25,889 bases of DNA, taken from Sediminibacterium ginsengisoli. Its GTDB lineage: Bacteria; Bacteroidota; Bacteroidia; Chitinophagales; Chitinophagaceae. Position 1 is the first letter of the stretch, and each line of letters opens with the position of its first letter. The notes beneath the pieces were generated by a model that had not been told where the DNA came from, ran no database searches, and saw nothing but the letters and a program-made list of their open reading frames with translations. The stretch covers positions 1 through 25,889 of the forward strand of contig CALPLN020000006.1 in NCBI GenBank assembly GCA_943324415.2, given 5' to 3'. Of the stretch, positions 1 through 6,975 are shown one piece after another. Both the position numbers and the translations under genes were made by a program.

Positions 1-1248
1 ATCCTCTCCTGTATTGTTGTTGCTGTTATCCCATGGTTGTACAGGACCAAAAATATAATAGTTTAAATCGGTCTTGTACCCTAACTCATCTCTTAAATAC
101 ATATTAATTGCTGGCGTAAAAGAATGCTCCCAAGACAACAACTCTGCATTGTAATCTGGTTTTTGTCCTGCATCTTTTTTATCCATTCCAATATACCTTG
201 AATCCAATCTTCCAACTGTTTTTCCTTGGTCACGTAACAATTCTTTCCAGAAATAATCAAATGGAACTTCCATATTTTGTTCCGCTACCACTGTTTCTTT
301 TAAACCAATATAGCTTGCCATTTTTTGTACCATTGCCTTACGCTTGTCTGCTGGCAATGCGCCACCCTGCGCCAATGCAGGCATCAATTCGTTGATGGCA
401 AATGCTTCAACTTCTGGTAAATATTTTTCCAATTCCTTTGACTGATAGGCTGTCGCTAATTTTTTATGGTGCCATGCAGTCGCCGCCATATAAGGGATAC
501 GCAAGGCTGCACTTGATACCGCATCACGTTTTAATCCAAGGTCGGTGGGTGAAACTAAAATCACCCCATTCAAAAACATCCAATGTCTATTTTGTAATTC
601 TAATGACAATCCAGATACACGATTGGTACCATAGCTTTCTCCAATTAAAAATTTAGGAGAGGCCCAACGCTTTTGTCTTCCAACAAATGTATTGATCCAA
701 TCTGCTAAATATTTGATGTCTGCTGTTACGCCAAAAAACTTAGAGCCTGGAGTTGCTTTATCTAGGATTCTAGAAAAGCCTGTATTCACTGGATCTACAT
801 ATACAATGTCTGCCACATCTAATAAAGATTGTGGGTTGTCCTCAAATCCGTAAGGCTGAATCGGATATCCTTCGTCGTCTATTTTTAATTTTTTAGGTCC
901 TGTATACCCTAAGTGCATCCAAACACTTGCAGTACCTGGTCCGCCATTGAAAGAAATCACCAATGGCCTAGTTTCCTTATTGCTCACATCCGTACGCTCA
1001 TAATAAACATAAAACAATCCAGCAATGGCTTTTCCGTCCTCGTCCCAAACTGGCTGCGTACTTGCAGTCACTTTATAAGGTACTTTTTGTCCTTTGATCG
1101 TCACTTCGCCCGTTTTTTCAGCTTTTTGTTCCAAACTTAAAGCTCTATTGAATGCGGTTGTCTTGGCCATTCCCTCTTCTGATGGTTTTTGTGCGATAGC
1201 AACCACGGCAGTTAGGAGCAAGAAATAAGTAAAAAATTGTTTTTGCAT
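1..1248 (-). CDS. S10 family serine carboxypeptidase, exported (3' end outside window)
   Basis: The reverse strand reads an open frame of 416 codons from an ATG at 1248 to the window edge without a stop. The first ~19 residues form a signal peptide (MQKQFF, a hydrophobic run, then VAIAQ), so the enzyme should act in the periplasm or at the surface. The body matches peptidase family S10: an SFNGGPG segment near residue 99, and the nucleophile motif GESYG with the serine at residue 205 (codon 636-634). S10 enzymes remove C-terminal residues from peptides. The catalytic Asp and His lie in the C-terminal part, which is not in the window. A TACTTTTA element about 20 nt upstream differs from the -7 consensus only in its last base and may be the promoter. 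It is divergent from gmk. The family is clear; the substrate is unknown. Confidence 0.9.
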   Translation of the reverse strand, partial: MQKQFFTYFLLLTAVVAIAQKPSEEGMAKTTAFNRALSLEQKAEKTGEVTIKGQKVPYKVTASTQPVWDEDGKAIAGLFYVYYERTDVSNKETRPLVISFNGGPGTASVWMHLGYTGPKKLKIDDEGYPIQPYGFEDNPQSLLDVADIVYVDPVNTGFSRILDKATPGSKFFGVTADIKYLADWINTFVGRQKRWASPKFLIGESYGTNRVSGLSLELQNRHWMFLNGVILVSPTDLGLKRDAVSSAALRIPYMAATAWHHKKLATAYQSKELEKYLPEVEAFAINELMPALAQGGALPADKRKAMVQKMASYIGLKETVVAEQNMEVPFDYFWKELLRDQGKTVGRLDSRYIGMDKKDAGQKPDYNAELLSWEHSFTPAINMYLRDELGYKTDLNYYIFGPVQPWDNSNNNTGED

Positions 1249-1378
1249 AAATAAACTGTTAATAGGTATAAAAGTAATTGAGGGCTTTAAAATTGTGGTT
1301 TAAATATACAACCTATTTGTGCTTTCTATTTCATCTTTATTATTCTTTATTTAGATGGTATTTGCTTAATTTAGTCCC

Positions 1379-1954
1379 ATGCCTGAACAACCAAAAAAAG
1401 TCATCATATTAACAGCGCCATCTGGTGCTGGCAAAACCTCTATCACTAAATTTTTATTGGCCAATTATCCTCAACTTGCATTTTCAGTTTCTGCTACTAC
1501 AAGAGCTCCAAGGGGTGCAGAGCAGGATGGCATTGACTATCATTTTATTAGTTCAGTTGCATTTGAAGAGCATATTCAGCAAAATGATTTTTTAGAATAC
1601 GAAATGGTATATGAAGGATTGTATTATGGTACCTTAAAATCTGAACTCGATCGTATTTGGGCACAAGGAAAAACACCTGTATTGGATATTGATGTGAAGG
1701 GCGCCATTGCGATACAAAAACAATTAGGCGATCAAGCTTTATCCATTTTTATTTTACCTCCATCCATCGAAGTATTGAAAGAGCGTCTAGCAAATAGAAA
1801 TACCGAGTCTCCAGAAAAAATGCAAATGCGTTTGGATAAAGCCGAATATGAAATTAGTTTTAGCGATCAATTTAATGCTGTTGTTAAAAACGAAATATTG
1901 GATACAGCTTGTCGAGAAACAGCTGCACTGATTCAAGCATTTATTTCAAAATAA
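1379..1954 (+). CDS. gmk: Guanylate kinase
   Basis: Cytoplasmic enzyme that phosphorylates GMP (and dGMP) to the diphosphate with ATP, an essential step of GTP supply. The 191-residue product is normal for bacterial Gmk. The P-loop APSGAGKTS is at residues 13-21. It is followed by the GMP-binding segment SVSATTRAPR near residue 37, the EYEMVYEGLYYGT region, the LDIDVKGA strand and an arginine-rich lid (ERLANRN, then MQMRLDKAEYE). The ATG at 1379 puts the P-loop at the usual distance from the N terminus. An HSDL2-like dehydrogenase follows after 32 nt on the same strand, so it probably heads a three-gene transcript. No perfect -7 box was found; GGTATTTG about 16 nt upstream keeps only the TTTG half. 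Confidence 0.96.
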   Translation: MPEQPKKVIILTAPSGAGKTSITKFLLANYPQLAFSVSATTRAPRGAEQDGIDYHFISSVAFEEHIQQNDFLEYEMVYEGLYYGTLKSELDRIWAQGKTPVLDIDVKGAIAIQKQLGDQALSIFILPPSIEVLKERLANRNTESPEKMQMRLDKAEYEISFSDQFNAVVKNEILDTACRETAALIQAFISK

Positions 1955-1986
1955 TTTGTTCCTTATTTATATTAAACTCAAATACA

Positions 1987-2814
1987 ATGTCTGACAAAAC
2001 ACTTCTAGGAAAAACGGTTTTCATCACTGGTGGGAGCAGGGGGATTGGCAAAGCCATTGCACTAAAATTAGCTGCAGCTGGCGCCAACATTGTGATTGCA
2101 GCAAAATCGGTAGAGGAAGATCCTCGCTTAGGTGGGACCATCTATTCTGCAGCCGCAGAAGTGGAAGCATTGGGCGTAGGTGCTTTAGCGGTACAAGTAG
2201 ACATTAGAGATGAAGCACAGATTGCGAATGCAATAAAGCAAACTGTAGATAAATTTGGCGGCATTGATATTTTAATCAATAACGCTTCGGCCATCCAACT
2301 TACTGATACTGAACATACGCCTAGTAAAAGATTCGACCTCATGCATAGCATTAATGTACGCGGTACTTTTTTAGTGGTTCAACATGCATTGCCTTATTTG
2401 AAAAAATCTACGCATGCGCATATTTTAACTTTATCGCCTCCTATTAATTTGGCACCAAAATGGTTGGGACCACATGTGGCTTATACCATTTCTAAATACA
2501 ATATGAGCATGATGACGCTAGGATGGGCCGAGGAATTTAAAGACGACCAAATTTCTGTCAATGCATTGTGGCCACGTACGACTATTGATACGGCTGCAGT
2601 AAGAAATTTATTAGGAGGAGAGACCCTTGCAAATATGAGTCGCACACCGGCCATTCTTGCAGATGCCGCTTATGCGATCGTGACCAAGAAACCATTGGTA
2701 TATACAGGTCAAACTTTTATTGACGAAGCCGTATTGGCCGCAGAAGGTGTGACAGATCTCTCACATTATTCCGTAATACCTGGAGCACATTTATACACAG
2801 ACTTATTTTTATAA
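1987..2814 (+). CDS. Short-chain dehydrogenase, HSDL2-like
   Basis: Cytoplasmic NAD(P)-dependent oxidoreductase of 275 residues. The Rossmann motif TGGSRGIG is at residues 14-21 and NNAS at about 98-101. The catalytic serine is in TLSPP (Ser150), followed by Tyr166 and Lys170 in AYTISK. The segment after the coenzyme motif (AAKSVEEDPRLGGTIYSAA) and the LSPP and NALWPRT segments resemble hydroxysteroid-dehydrogenase-like protein 2 (HSDL2) more than FabG. The HSDL2 SCP2 lipid-binding tail is absent. An in-frame start at 1909 would overlap gmk; the ATG at 1987 was chosen because the Rossmann fold begins just after it. It sits between gmk and an M20 amidohydrolase, 18 nt before the latter, with no obvious metabolic link. 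The physiological substrate is unknown. Confidence 0.85.
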   Translation: MSDKTLLGKTVFITGGSRGIGKAIALKLAAAGANIVIAAKSVEEDPRLGGTIYSAAAEVEALGVGALAVQVDIRDEAQIANAIKQTVDKFGGIDILINNASAIQLTDTEHTPSKRFDLMHSINVRGTFLVVQHALPYLKKSTHAHILTLSPPINLAPKWLGPHVAYTISKYNMSMMTLGWAEEFKDDQISVNALWPRTTIDTAAVRNLLGGETLANMSRTPAILADAAYAIVTKKPLVYTGQTFIDEAVLAAEGVTDLSHYSVIPGAHLYTDLFL

Positions 2815-2832
2815 TGATTTAAAAACGACAAG

Positions 2833-4293
2833 ATGAAAAAACTATTCCTTGGAGCAATGATGCTTTTATCTTTTGGTGCTTGGGCACAAAAGAAAACAAA
2901 AGTAGATCCTGCCACAGCGCAAATCAATGCCAACAAAGAAGCTGCATTGAATGCCTTGAACAGCACTTATGACGCAGACAAAAAAACAGCATTACAGATC
3001 TGGGATTTTGCAGAAGTAGGTTATAAAGAAGTGAAGAGTGCAGCATTGCATATTCAACATTTAAGAGACGCTGGATTCACCGTTGAAACAGGCGTTGCAG
3101 GGATTCCTACTGCGTTTGTAGCCACTTATGGTACAGGAAGTCCTGCAATTGGAATTTTAGCCGAGTTTGACGCATTACCTGGAATCAATCAATCTGCATC
3201 TGCAGAAAGAAACCCCATTGCAGGAAAAAGTGCAGGTCATGCATGCGGTCACCATTTGTTTGGTACTGCAAGTGTATCTGCTGGTATTGCCATTAAAGAA
3301 TTGATTGCATCTGGCAAACTAAAGGGGACCATTAAGGTATATGGTACACCTGCGGAAGAAGGTGGAAGCGGAAAAGTATTTTTAGTACGTGAAGGTTTAT
3401 TCAACAACTTAGATGCGGTGATTCACTGGCATCCTGATGATGTAAACGCCATCACCACCACAAGTGCATTGGCGAATAAATCTGCTAAGTTTAAGTTTTA
3501 TGGTATTTCTGCACACGCTGCGGCTGCGCCAGACCAAGGTCGCTCTGCATTAGATGCTGTGGAAGCGATGGACAATATGGTGAACATGATGCGTGAGCAT
3601 ATTCCACAAGAAACAAGAATTCACTATGTTATCACTAATGGCGGTAAAGCGCCGAATGTGATTCCTGATTTTGCAGAAGTGTATTACTATGTGCGTCATC
3701 CAAAAAGAAAGGACGTGGTAGAAATTTTTGATAGAGTAGTGAAAGCTGCCGAAGGAGCTGCTTTAGGAACAGGTACGACTATGAAATATGATATCATTGG
3801 AGGCACACACGACTTATTGATCAATAAAACACTGGCCGAAACAATGCAAGCCAACTTAGATAAAGTAGGCGGTGTAATGTATACAGAAGAAGAAATTGCT
3901 TTTGCTAAAAAAATTCAGCCAACAATGGTTGCTCCAGTAGACATTGCTACAGCTGCTAAAGTAAAACCATTGACCTATTTTAACGAAGGCAATAGCGGTT
4001 CTACTGATGTAGGCGATGTTAGCTATACAAAGCCCACTGTTGGCTTAAGGGCAGCAACATGGGTTCCGGGGACTGCTGCGCATAGCTGGCAAGCAATCGC
4101 ATCTGGAGGCACAGAGATTGGCACTAAGGGTATGTTGGTTGCAAGTAAAACAATGGCTTTGACTGCAATTGATTTAATGAGCAATCCTGAATTGATTAAA
4201 AAAGCAACAGAAGAATTTAACAAAGCGAAAGGAGAATACAAATACAAAGCATTGTTAGGTGATATCAAACCTGCTTTAAATTATAGAGACTAG
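2833..4293 (+). CDS. M20 family amidohydrolase (AbgB-like), exported
   Basis: Predicted zinc-dependent amide hydrolase of 486 residues. Residues 1-19 (MKKLFLGAMMLLSFGAWAQ) are a signal peptide, so it should be periplasmic. The M20 metal-binding residues are visible: Asp113 in AEFDALPG, Cys138 and His140 in HACGHH, the glutamate pair in TPAEEGGSGK (175-176), and His198/His200 in HWHPDD. The SASAERNPIAGKSAGHACGHH context resembles p-aminobenzoyl-glutamate hydrolase subunit AbgB and related amidohydrolases. The dimerisation domain (about 218-330) contains the SAHAAAAPDQGRSALDAVE segment. It lies 18 nt after the dehydrogenase, so the two are probably cotranscribed, and it is followed by a strong terminator. 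The exact substrate (acylated amino acid, folate fragment or other amide) cannot be read from the sequence. Confidence 0.88.
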   Translation: MKKLFLGAMMLLSFGAWAQKKTKVDPATAQINANKEAALNALNSTYDADKKTALQIWDFAEVGYKEVKSAALHIQHLRDAGFTVETGVAGIPTAFVATYGTGSPAIGILAEFDALPGINQSASAERNPIAGKSAGHACGHHLFGTASVSAGIAIKELIASGKLKGTIKVYGTPAEEGGSGKVFLVREGLFNNLDAVIHWHPDDVNAITTTSALANKSAKFKFYGISAHAAAAPDQGRSALDAVEAMDNMVNMMREHIPQETRIHYVITNGGKAPNVIPDFAEVYYYVRHPKRKDVVEIFDRVVKAAEGAALGTGTTMKYDIIGGTHDLLINKTLAETMQANLDKVGGVMYTEEEIAFAKKIQPTMVAPVDIATAAKVKPLTYFNEGNSGSTDVGDVSYTKPTVGLRAATWVPGTAAHSWQAIASGGTEIGTKGMLVASKTMALTAIDLMSNPELIKKATEEFNKAKGEYKYKALLGDIKPALNYRD

Positions 4294-4317
4294 GGTTTAC
4301 CTGAGCTTACTTATTTA

Positions 4318-4360
4318 AAAAAAATCAAGGCACCCGTTTATGGAGTGCCTTGATTTTTTT
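4318..4360. terminator. Bidirectional intrinsic terminator
   Basis: A perfect 16-bp inverted repeat (4318-4333 with 4345-4360, core TCAAGGCAC/GTGCCTTGA) encloses an 11-nt loop. The arms end in A-rich and T-rich tracts, so the hairpin has a U-run on either strand. It lies between the convergent M20 and lysS genes and should end both transcripts. Confidence 0.92.
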
Positions 4361-4378
4361 AAGCTTATATTCATCGTT

Positions 4379-5899
4379 TTAATCTTGATTCGACTCTGGG
4401 CGCATTTGAGGGAAGAACAACACATCTTGAATAGATGGCTGATTCAACATCATCATACACAAACGATCTATTCCGATACCAATACCTGATGTAGGTGGCA
4501 TACCATATTCCAAAGCTCTCAAGAAATCGTGATCTATAAACATGGCTTCATCATCTCCTCTTTCCATCAATGCCAATTGATCTTCGAATCGCTTACGCTG
4601 TTCAATTGGGTCATTTAATTCTGAATAGGCATTGGCCAATTCTTTTCCGTTCACCATTAATTCAAATCGCTCCACCAATCCTTCTTTCGTTCTATGCTTT
4701 TTTGTCAACGGACTCATCTCTACTGGATAGTCAATGATAAAAGTAGGTTGGATATAAGTGTGCTCACTTGTAGCGCCAAATAATTCATCTATCAATTTTC
4801 CTTTTCCAATCGTTGGTGGTACATCTATCTTTAATTGCTTACACACTTCTCTTAATCCAGCTTCGTCCATTCCGCTGATATCTATACCTGTATTCTCTTT
4901 GATGGCATCTAGGATGCTAATACGCTTAAATGGTGCTTTAAAATTAATCGTCTTTTCACCTACTTTCAATTCAGTAGTACCGTGTAAAGTCAAGGCAATT
5001 TTTTCAAACAACTGTTCTGTGATTTCCATCATCCAGAAATAATCTTTGTAGGCTGTGTACCATTCTAATACCGTGAACTCTGGGTTATGTGTTCTGTCCA
5101 TGCCTTCGTTACGGAAGTTTCTACTAAACTCGTATACCCAATCAAATCCGCCTACAATAAGACGCTTTAAGTACAATTCATTTGCAATACGTAAATAGAA
5201 GGGTACATCTAAGGCATTGTGATGTGTCACAAATGGTCTTGCAGCAGCACCACCCGGTATCGCTTGTAATACTGGCGTATCCACTTCCAATGCACCGCGG
5301 TCATTTAAGAACTGACGGATGGTATTCATTAAGATCGTACGCTTAGTAAAAGTTTCTTTCACATCTGGATTGATGATTAGATCTGCATAGCGCTGGCGGT
5401 ACCTAAACTCTGGATCTGTTACTGCATCAAACACTTGGCCTGACTCATCTCTTTTAACCACTGGTAATGGCTTTAAAGATTTAGCCAATAAGGTCAAAGT
5501 GGAGGCATGTAAAGACGTTTCGCCCGTTTTAGTCGTGAATACATATCCGGTTGCGCCAATGATATCGCCTAAGTCCAACGCATTCTTTGTCATGATATCC
5601 CAATAAGACTTGTCTTCGTCTGGGCAAATCTCGTCTCTCTTTACATATAGTTGAAAAATTCCCTGGTCATCCTGGATCTTCACAAATAACACTTTACCCT
5701 TGTCGTTGACACTCATAATACGTCCAGCAACACAAACTGCGGCAAACTGATCTTTGGTTTCTTCTGTAAATTGGCTCTTAATTTCCTGAGATAAATGTGT
5801 CACAGGGTACAATGGGGCTGGATATGGATCTATTCCCGCTGCTTCTAAAGCTTGTAGCTTCTCTCTTCTAATAATTTCCTGTTCTGATAAATGACTCAT
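4379..5899 (-). CDS. lysS: Lysyl-tRNA synthetase, class II
   Basis: Charges tRNA-Lys with lysine in the cytoplasm; essential. The product is 506 residues, the normal LysS length. The N-terminal OB-fold that binds the anticodon includes FVKIQDDQGIFQLYVKRD near residue 78. The class II core shows motif 2 as NFRNEGMDRTHNPEFT and motif 3 as GIGIGIDRLCMMM near the C terminus. The frame is open to 5953, but the ATG at 5899 (MSHLSEQEI) is chosen: homologues begin there and a perfect -7 box lies at 5938-5931, inside the longer reading. It is convergent with the M20 gene through a shared terminator and lies downstream of rluE, though its own promoter suggests separate control. Confidence 0.96.
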   Translation of the reverse strand: MSHLSEQEIIRREKLQALEAAGIDPYPAPLYPVTHLSQEIKSQFTEETKDQFAAVCVAGRIMSVNDKGKVLFVKIQDDQGIFQLYVKRDEICPDEDKSYWDIMTKNALDLGDIIGATGYVFTTKTGETSLHASTLTLLAKSLKPLPVVKRDESGQVFDAVTDPEFRYRQRYADLIINPDVKETFTKRTILMNTIRQFLNDRGALEVDTPVLQAIPGGAAARPFVTHHNALDVPFYLRIANELYLKRLIVGGFDWVYEFSRNFRNEGMDRTHNPEFTVLEWYTAYKDYFWMMEITEQLFEKIALTLHGTTELKVGEKTINFKAPFKRISILDAIKENTGIDISGMDEAGLREVCKQLKIDVPPTIGKGKLIDELFGATSEHTYIQPTFIIDYPVEMSPLTKKHRTKEGLVERFELMVNGKELANAYSELNDPIEQRKRFEDQLALMERGDDEAMFIDHDFLRALEYGMPPTSGIGIGIDRLCMMMLNQPSIQDVLFFPQMRPESNQD

Positions 5900-5930
5900 T
5901 ATATAGTGTTGATATTTTATTGGATTACTG

Positions 5931-5938
5931 CAAAAGTA
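5931..5938 (-). promoter_or_regulatory. -7 promoter box of lysS
   Basis: Reverse strand reads TACTTTTG, a full match to the Bacteroidota -7 consensus TAnnTTTG, 31 nt before the lysS ATG. No clear -33 TTG at the usual spacing. Confidence 0.6.
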
Positions 5939-5953
5939 AAACTTAGCAGTCAA

Positions 5954-6535
5954 TTAGCGAAAGAAGCCTTCCTGAACTTCGGCAGCAGTTAAAGAAAGGC
6001 AATCACCTGGTTGCATTTCCTGAATCGAATACTTGCCCAATTTTGCCCTGATTAAACGCAATACAGGAAATCCCACCTGAGCAAACATTTTACGCACTTG
6101 CCGATTCTTGCCCTCGGTTAATTGAATGGATACCCAACTTGTTGGAATGTTTTTTCTAAATCGAATGGGCGGATTGCGATCTGGCACAGCTATACTATCT
6201 GGTAATTGTGCAAGTGTAGCAGATTTAGTTTGATATATTTTGCCATCCACATTAATGGATACCCCTTTTGTTAATTGCGCCAATGCTTCATTCGTAATTG
6301 CACCCTCTACTTGTACCCAATAAGTACGTTGATGCGCAAATATTGGATTCAATAATTGCTGATTGATGCTTTTATCATTTGTAATCAACAATAAACCTTC
6401 ACTATCATAATCTAATCTACCTACTGGATAGACATCTGTAGGTACATGCAAGATATCTTTTAAGCACAACTTACCTTCTGTTGAAGTGAATTGTGAGAGT
6501 ACTTGAAAAGGTTTGTAGATTAAAAAATAGTCCAT
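5954..6535 (-). CDS. rluE: rRNA pseudouridine synthase, RluE-type
   Basis: Isomerises a uridine of 23S rRNA to pseudouridine (U2457 in E. coli for RluE). The 193-residue product has the RsuA/RluB/RluE-family catalytic motif GRLDYDSEGLLLIT with the catalytic Asp42. It also has the RluE-like KPFQVLSQFT start, RNPPIR, IPTSWVSIQLTEGKNRQVRKM and VGFPVLRLIRAKLG. There is no N-terminal S4 domain, as in RluE. The ATG at 6535 is chosen over an upstream in-frame codon because MDYFLIYKPF is the conserved beginning. It is transcribed toward lysS (54 nt apart). A hairpin with a U-run lies 25-53 nt upstream of the start codon, which is unusual and suggests either attenuation or an upstream small RNA. Confidence 0.86.
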   Translation of the reverse strand: MDYFLIYKPFQVLSQFTSTEGKLCLKDILHVPTDVYPVGRLDYDSEGLLLITNDKSINQQLLNPIFAHQRTYWVQVEGAITNEALAQLTKGVSINVDGKIYQTKSATLAQLPDSIAVPDRNPPIRFRKNIPTSWVSIQLTEGKNRQVRKMFAQVGFPVLRLIRAKLGKYSIQEMQPGDCLSLTAAEVQEGFFR

Positions 6536-6560
6536 GAAATTGTACTTGATTGAGCGACTT

Positions 6561-6588
6561 AAAAAACAAAGTCCCACTGTTGTGGGAC
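6561..6588 (-). terminator. Terminator-like hairpin upstream of rluE
   Basis: On the reverse strand a perfect 7-bp stem GTCCCAC/GTGGGAC with a 4-nt loop is followed at once by TTTGTTTTTT. This is the form of a rho-independent terminator for reverse-strand transcription. There is no protein gene immediately upstream on that strand, so it would end a noncoding or leader RNA, or attenuate rluE. Confidence 0.6.
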
Positions 6589-6591
6589 CTC

Positions 6592-6649
6592 GTATATAGA
6601 TGGGTTAGTAAGTACGGGAATTGAATTCCCATCACAATATTAAATATAC
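6592..6649 (-). ncRNA. Candidate structured leader or small RNA before rluE
   Basis: Nested complementary segments lie just upstream of the terminator-like hairpin. GTATAT at 6592-6597 pairs with ATATAC at 6644-6649, and GATGGG at 6599-6604 pairs with CCCATC at 6628-6633. A competing palindrome GGGAATT-G-AATTCCC (6616-6630) shares the CCC. On the reverse strand TGGGA of the first stem can also pair with TCCCA in the terminator arm, giving a possible antiterminator. No match to a known RNA family could be checked. The pairings are visible in the sequence; function and even transcription are inference. Confidence 0.3.
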
Positions 6650-6682
6650 TTTATTCGAATTCAAAAAAAATTGTAAACAAAT

Positions 6683-6717
6683 TTTTCGGGGTTATCCACA
6701 AATGGACTTTTCGGAGT
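6683..6717 (+). repeat. Direct repeat pair flanking a DnaA box
   Basis: TTTTCGGGGT (6683-6692) and TTTTCGGAGT (6708-6717) are nine-of-ten identical and spaced 25 bp start to start. The perfect DnaA box TTATCCACA (6692-6700) starts on the last base of the first copy. Such spacing would place both repeats on about the same helix face. Confidence 0.4.
6692..6700 (+). promoter_or_regulatory. Perfect DnaA-box sequence
   Basis: TTATCCACA is the canonical high-affinity DnaA binding site. It is the only perfect copy I found, and it lies in the longest AT-rich noncoding region. One box by chance in 26 kb is not improbable, so a replication or regulatory role is uncertain. Confidence 0.3.
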
Positions 6718-6773
6718 AAGGTTTTAAGGCGTTAAAAATAAAATAAATACGACTTTAAATTTGTTTTTATGTT

Positions 6774-6846
6774 ATTGAATAAAAAATTTCATTTCGATGA
6801 AACATATATGAATAAAGGCTTTCATTGATTCTATTTTTTATTCAAT
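6774..6846. repeat. 14-bp inverted repeat in the rluE-lpxD gap
   Basis: ATTGAATAAAAAAT (6774-6787) is perfectly complementary to the segment 6833-6846, with 45 nt between. The interval contains a second small hairpin, TTTCAT-TTCG-ATGAAA (6787-6802). The composition is very AT-rich, which raises the chance of accidental repeats. Confidence 0.4.
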
Positions 6847-6946
6847 TATAAATGATGCGTGATTTTATTTTTACTTTTTGGGCTCCTTTTTCATCATCTA
6901 GGAGGAAGTATTTTCACTAAAAATATTTTTTATAAAAAAGGGGCAT

Positions 6947-6954
6947 TACCTTTG
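6947..6954 (+). promoter_or_regulatory. -7 promoter box of the LpxD gene
   Basis: TACCTTTG matches TAnnTTTG exactly and ends 21 nt before the ATG at 6976. No -33 TTG is evident. Confidence 0.6.
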
Positions 6955-6975
6955 ATTTAGCTCAAAAACACGCAT

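Larger units (their letters stand above)
6536..6975. other. 440-bp AT-rich gene-free region
   Basis: This is the only gap over 300 bp in the window. From left to right it holds the terminator-like hairpin and competing hairpins near rluE, a DnaA box between two short direct repeats, a 14-bp inverted repeat, a short CTCCT/AGGAG dyad (6883-6887 with 6900-6904), and the promoter of the LpxD gene. No convincing ORF was seen on either strand and no tRNA. Confidence 0.7.

Noticed and set aside
198..1140. Several short + strand open frames at the left edge
   Set aside because: They are antisense to the S10 peptidase, which has a signal peptide and an intact GESYG motif in its own frame.
1909..1986. 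Longer N terminus of the HSDL2-like dehydrogenase overlapping gmk
   Set aside because: The extra 26 residues are not part of the Rossmann fold and the ATG at 1987 fits the family.
6535..6570. Promoter for rluE in GGACTTTG
   Set aside because: It keeps the TTTG half but lacks the TA of the -7 box and lies within the hairpin and U-run.
6605..6633. tRNA-like T-arm (GGGAATTGAATTCCC)
   Set aside because: The palindrome is too short for a 5-bp stem with a 7-nt loop, and no acceptor, D or anticodon arm could be found around it.
6900..6912. Strong Shine-Dalgarno-like AGGAGG on the + strand
   Set aside because: No start codon or open frame follows at a usable distance; this phylum rarely relies on such sites.
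6536..6975. Chromosomal origin of replication
   Set aside because: Only one perfect DnaA box is seen and no dnaA, dnaN or other origin-linked gene is present, so I keep it as a weak idea and not a feature.
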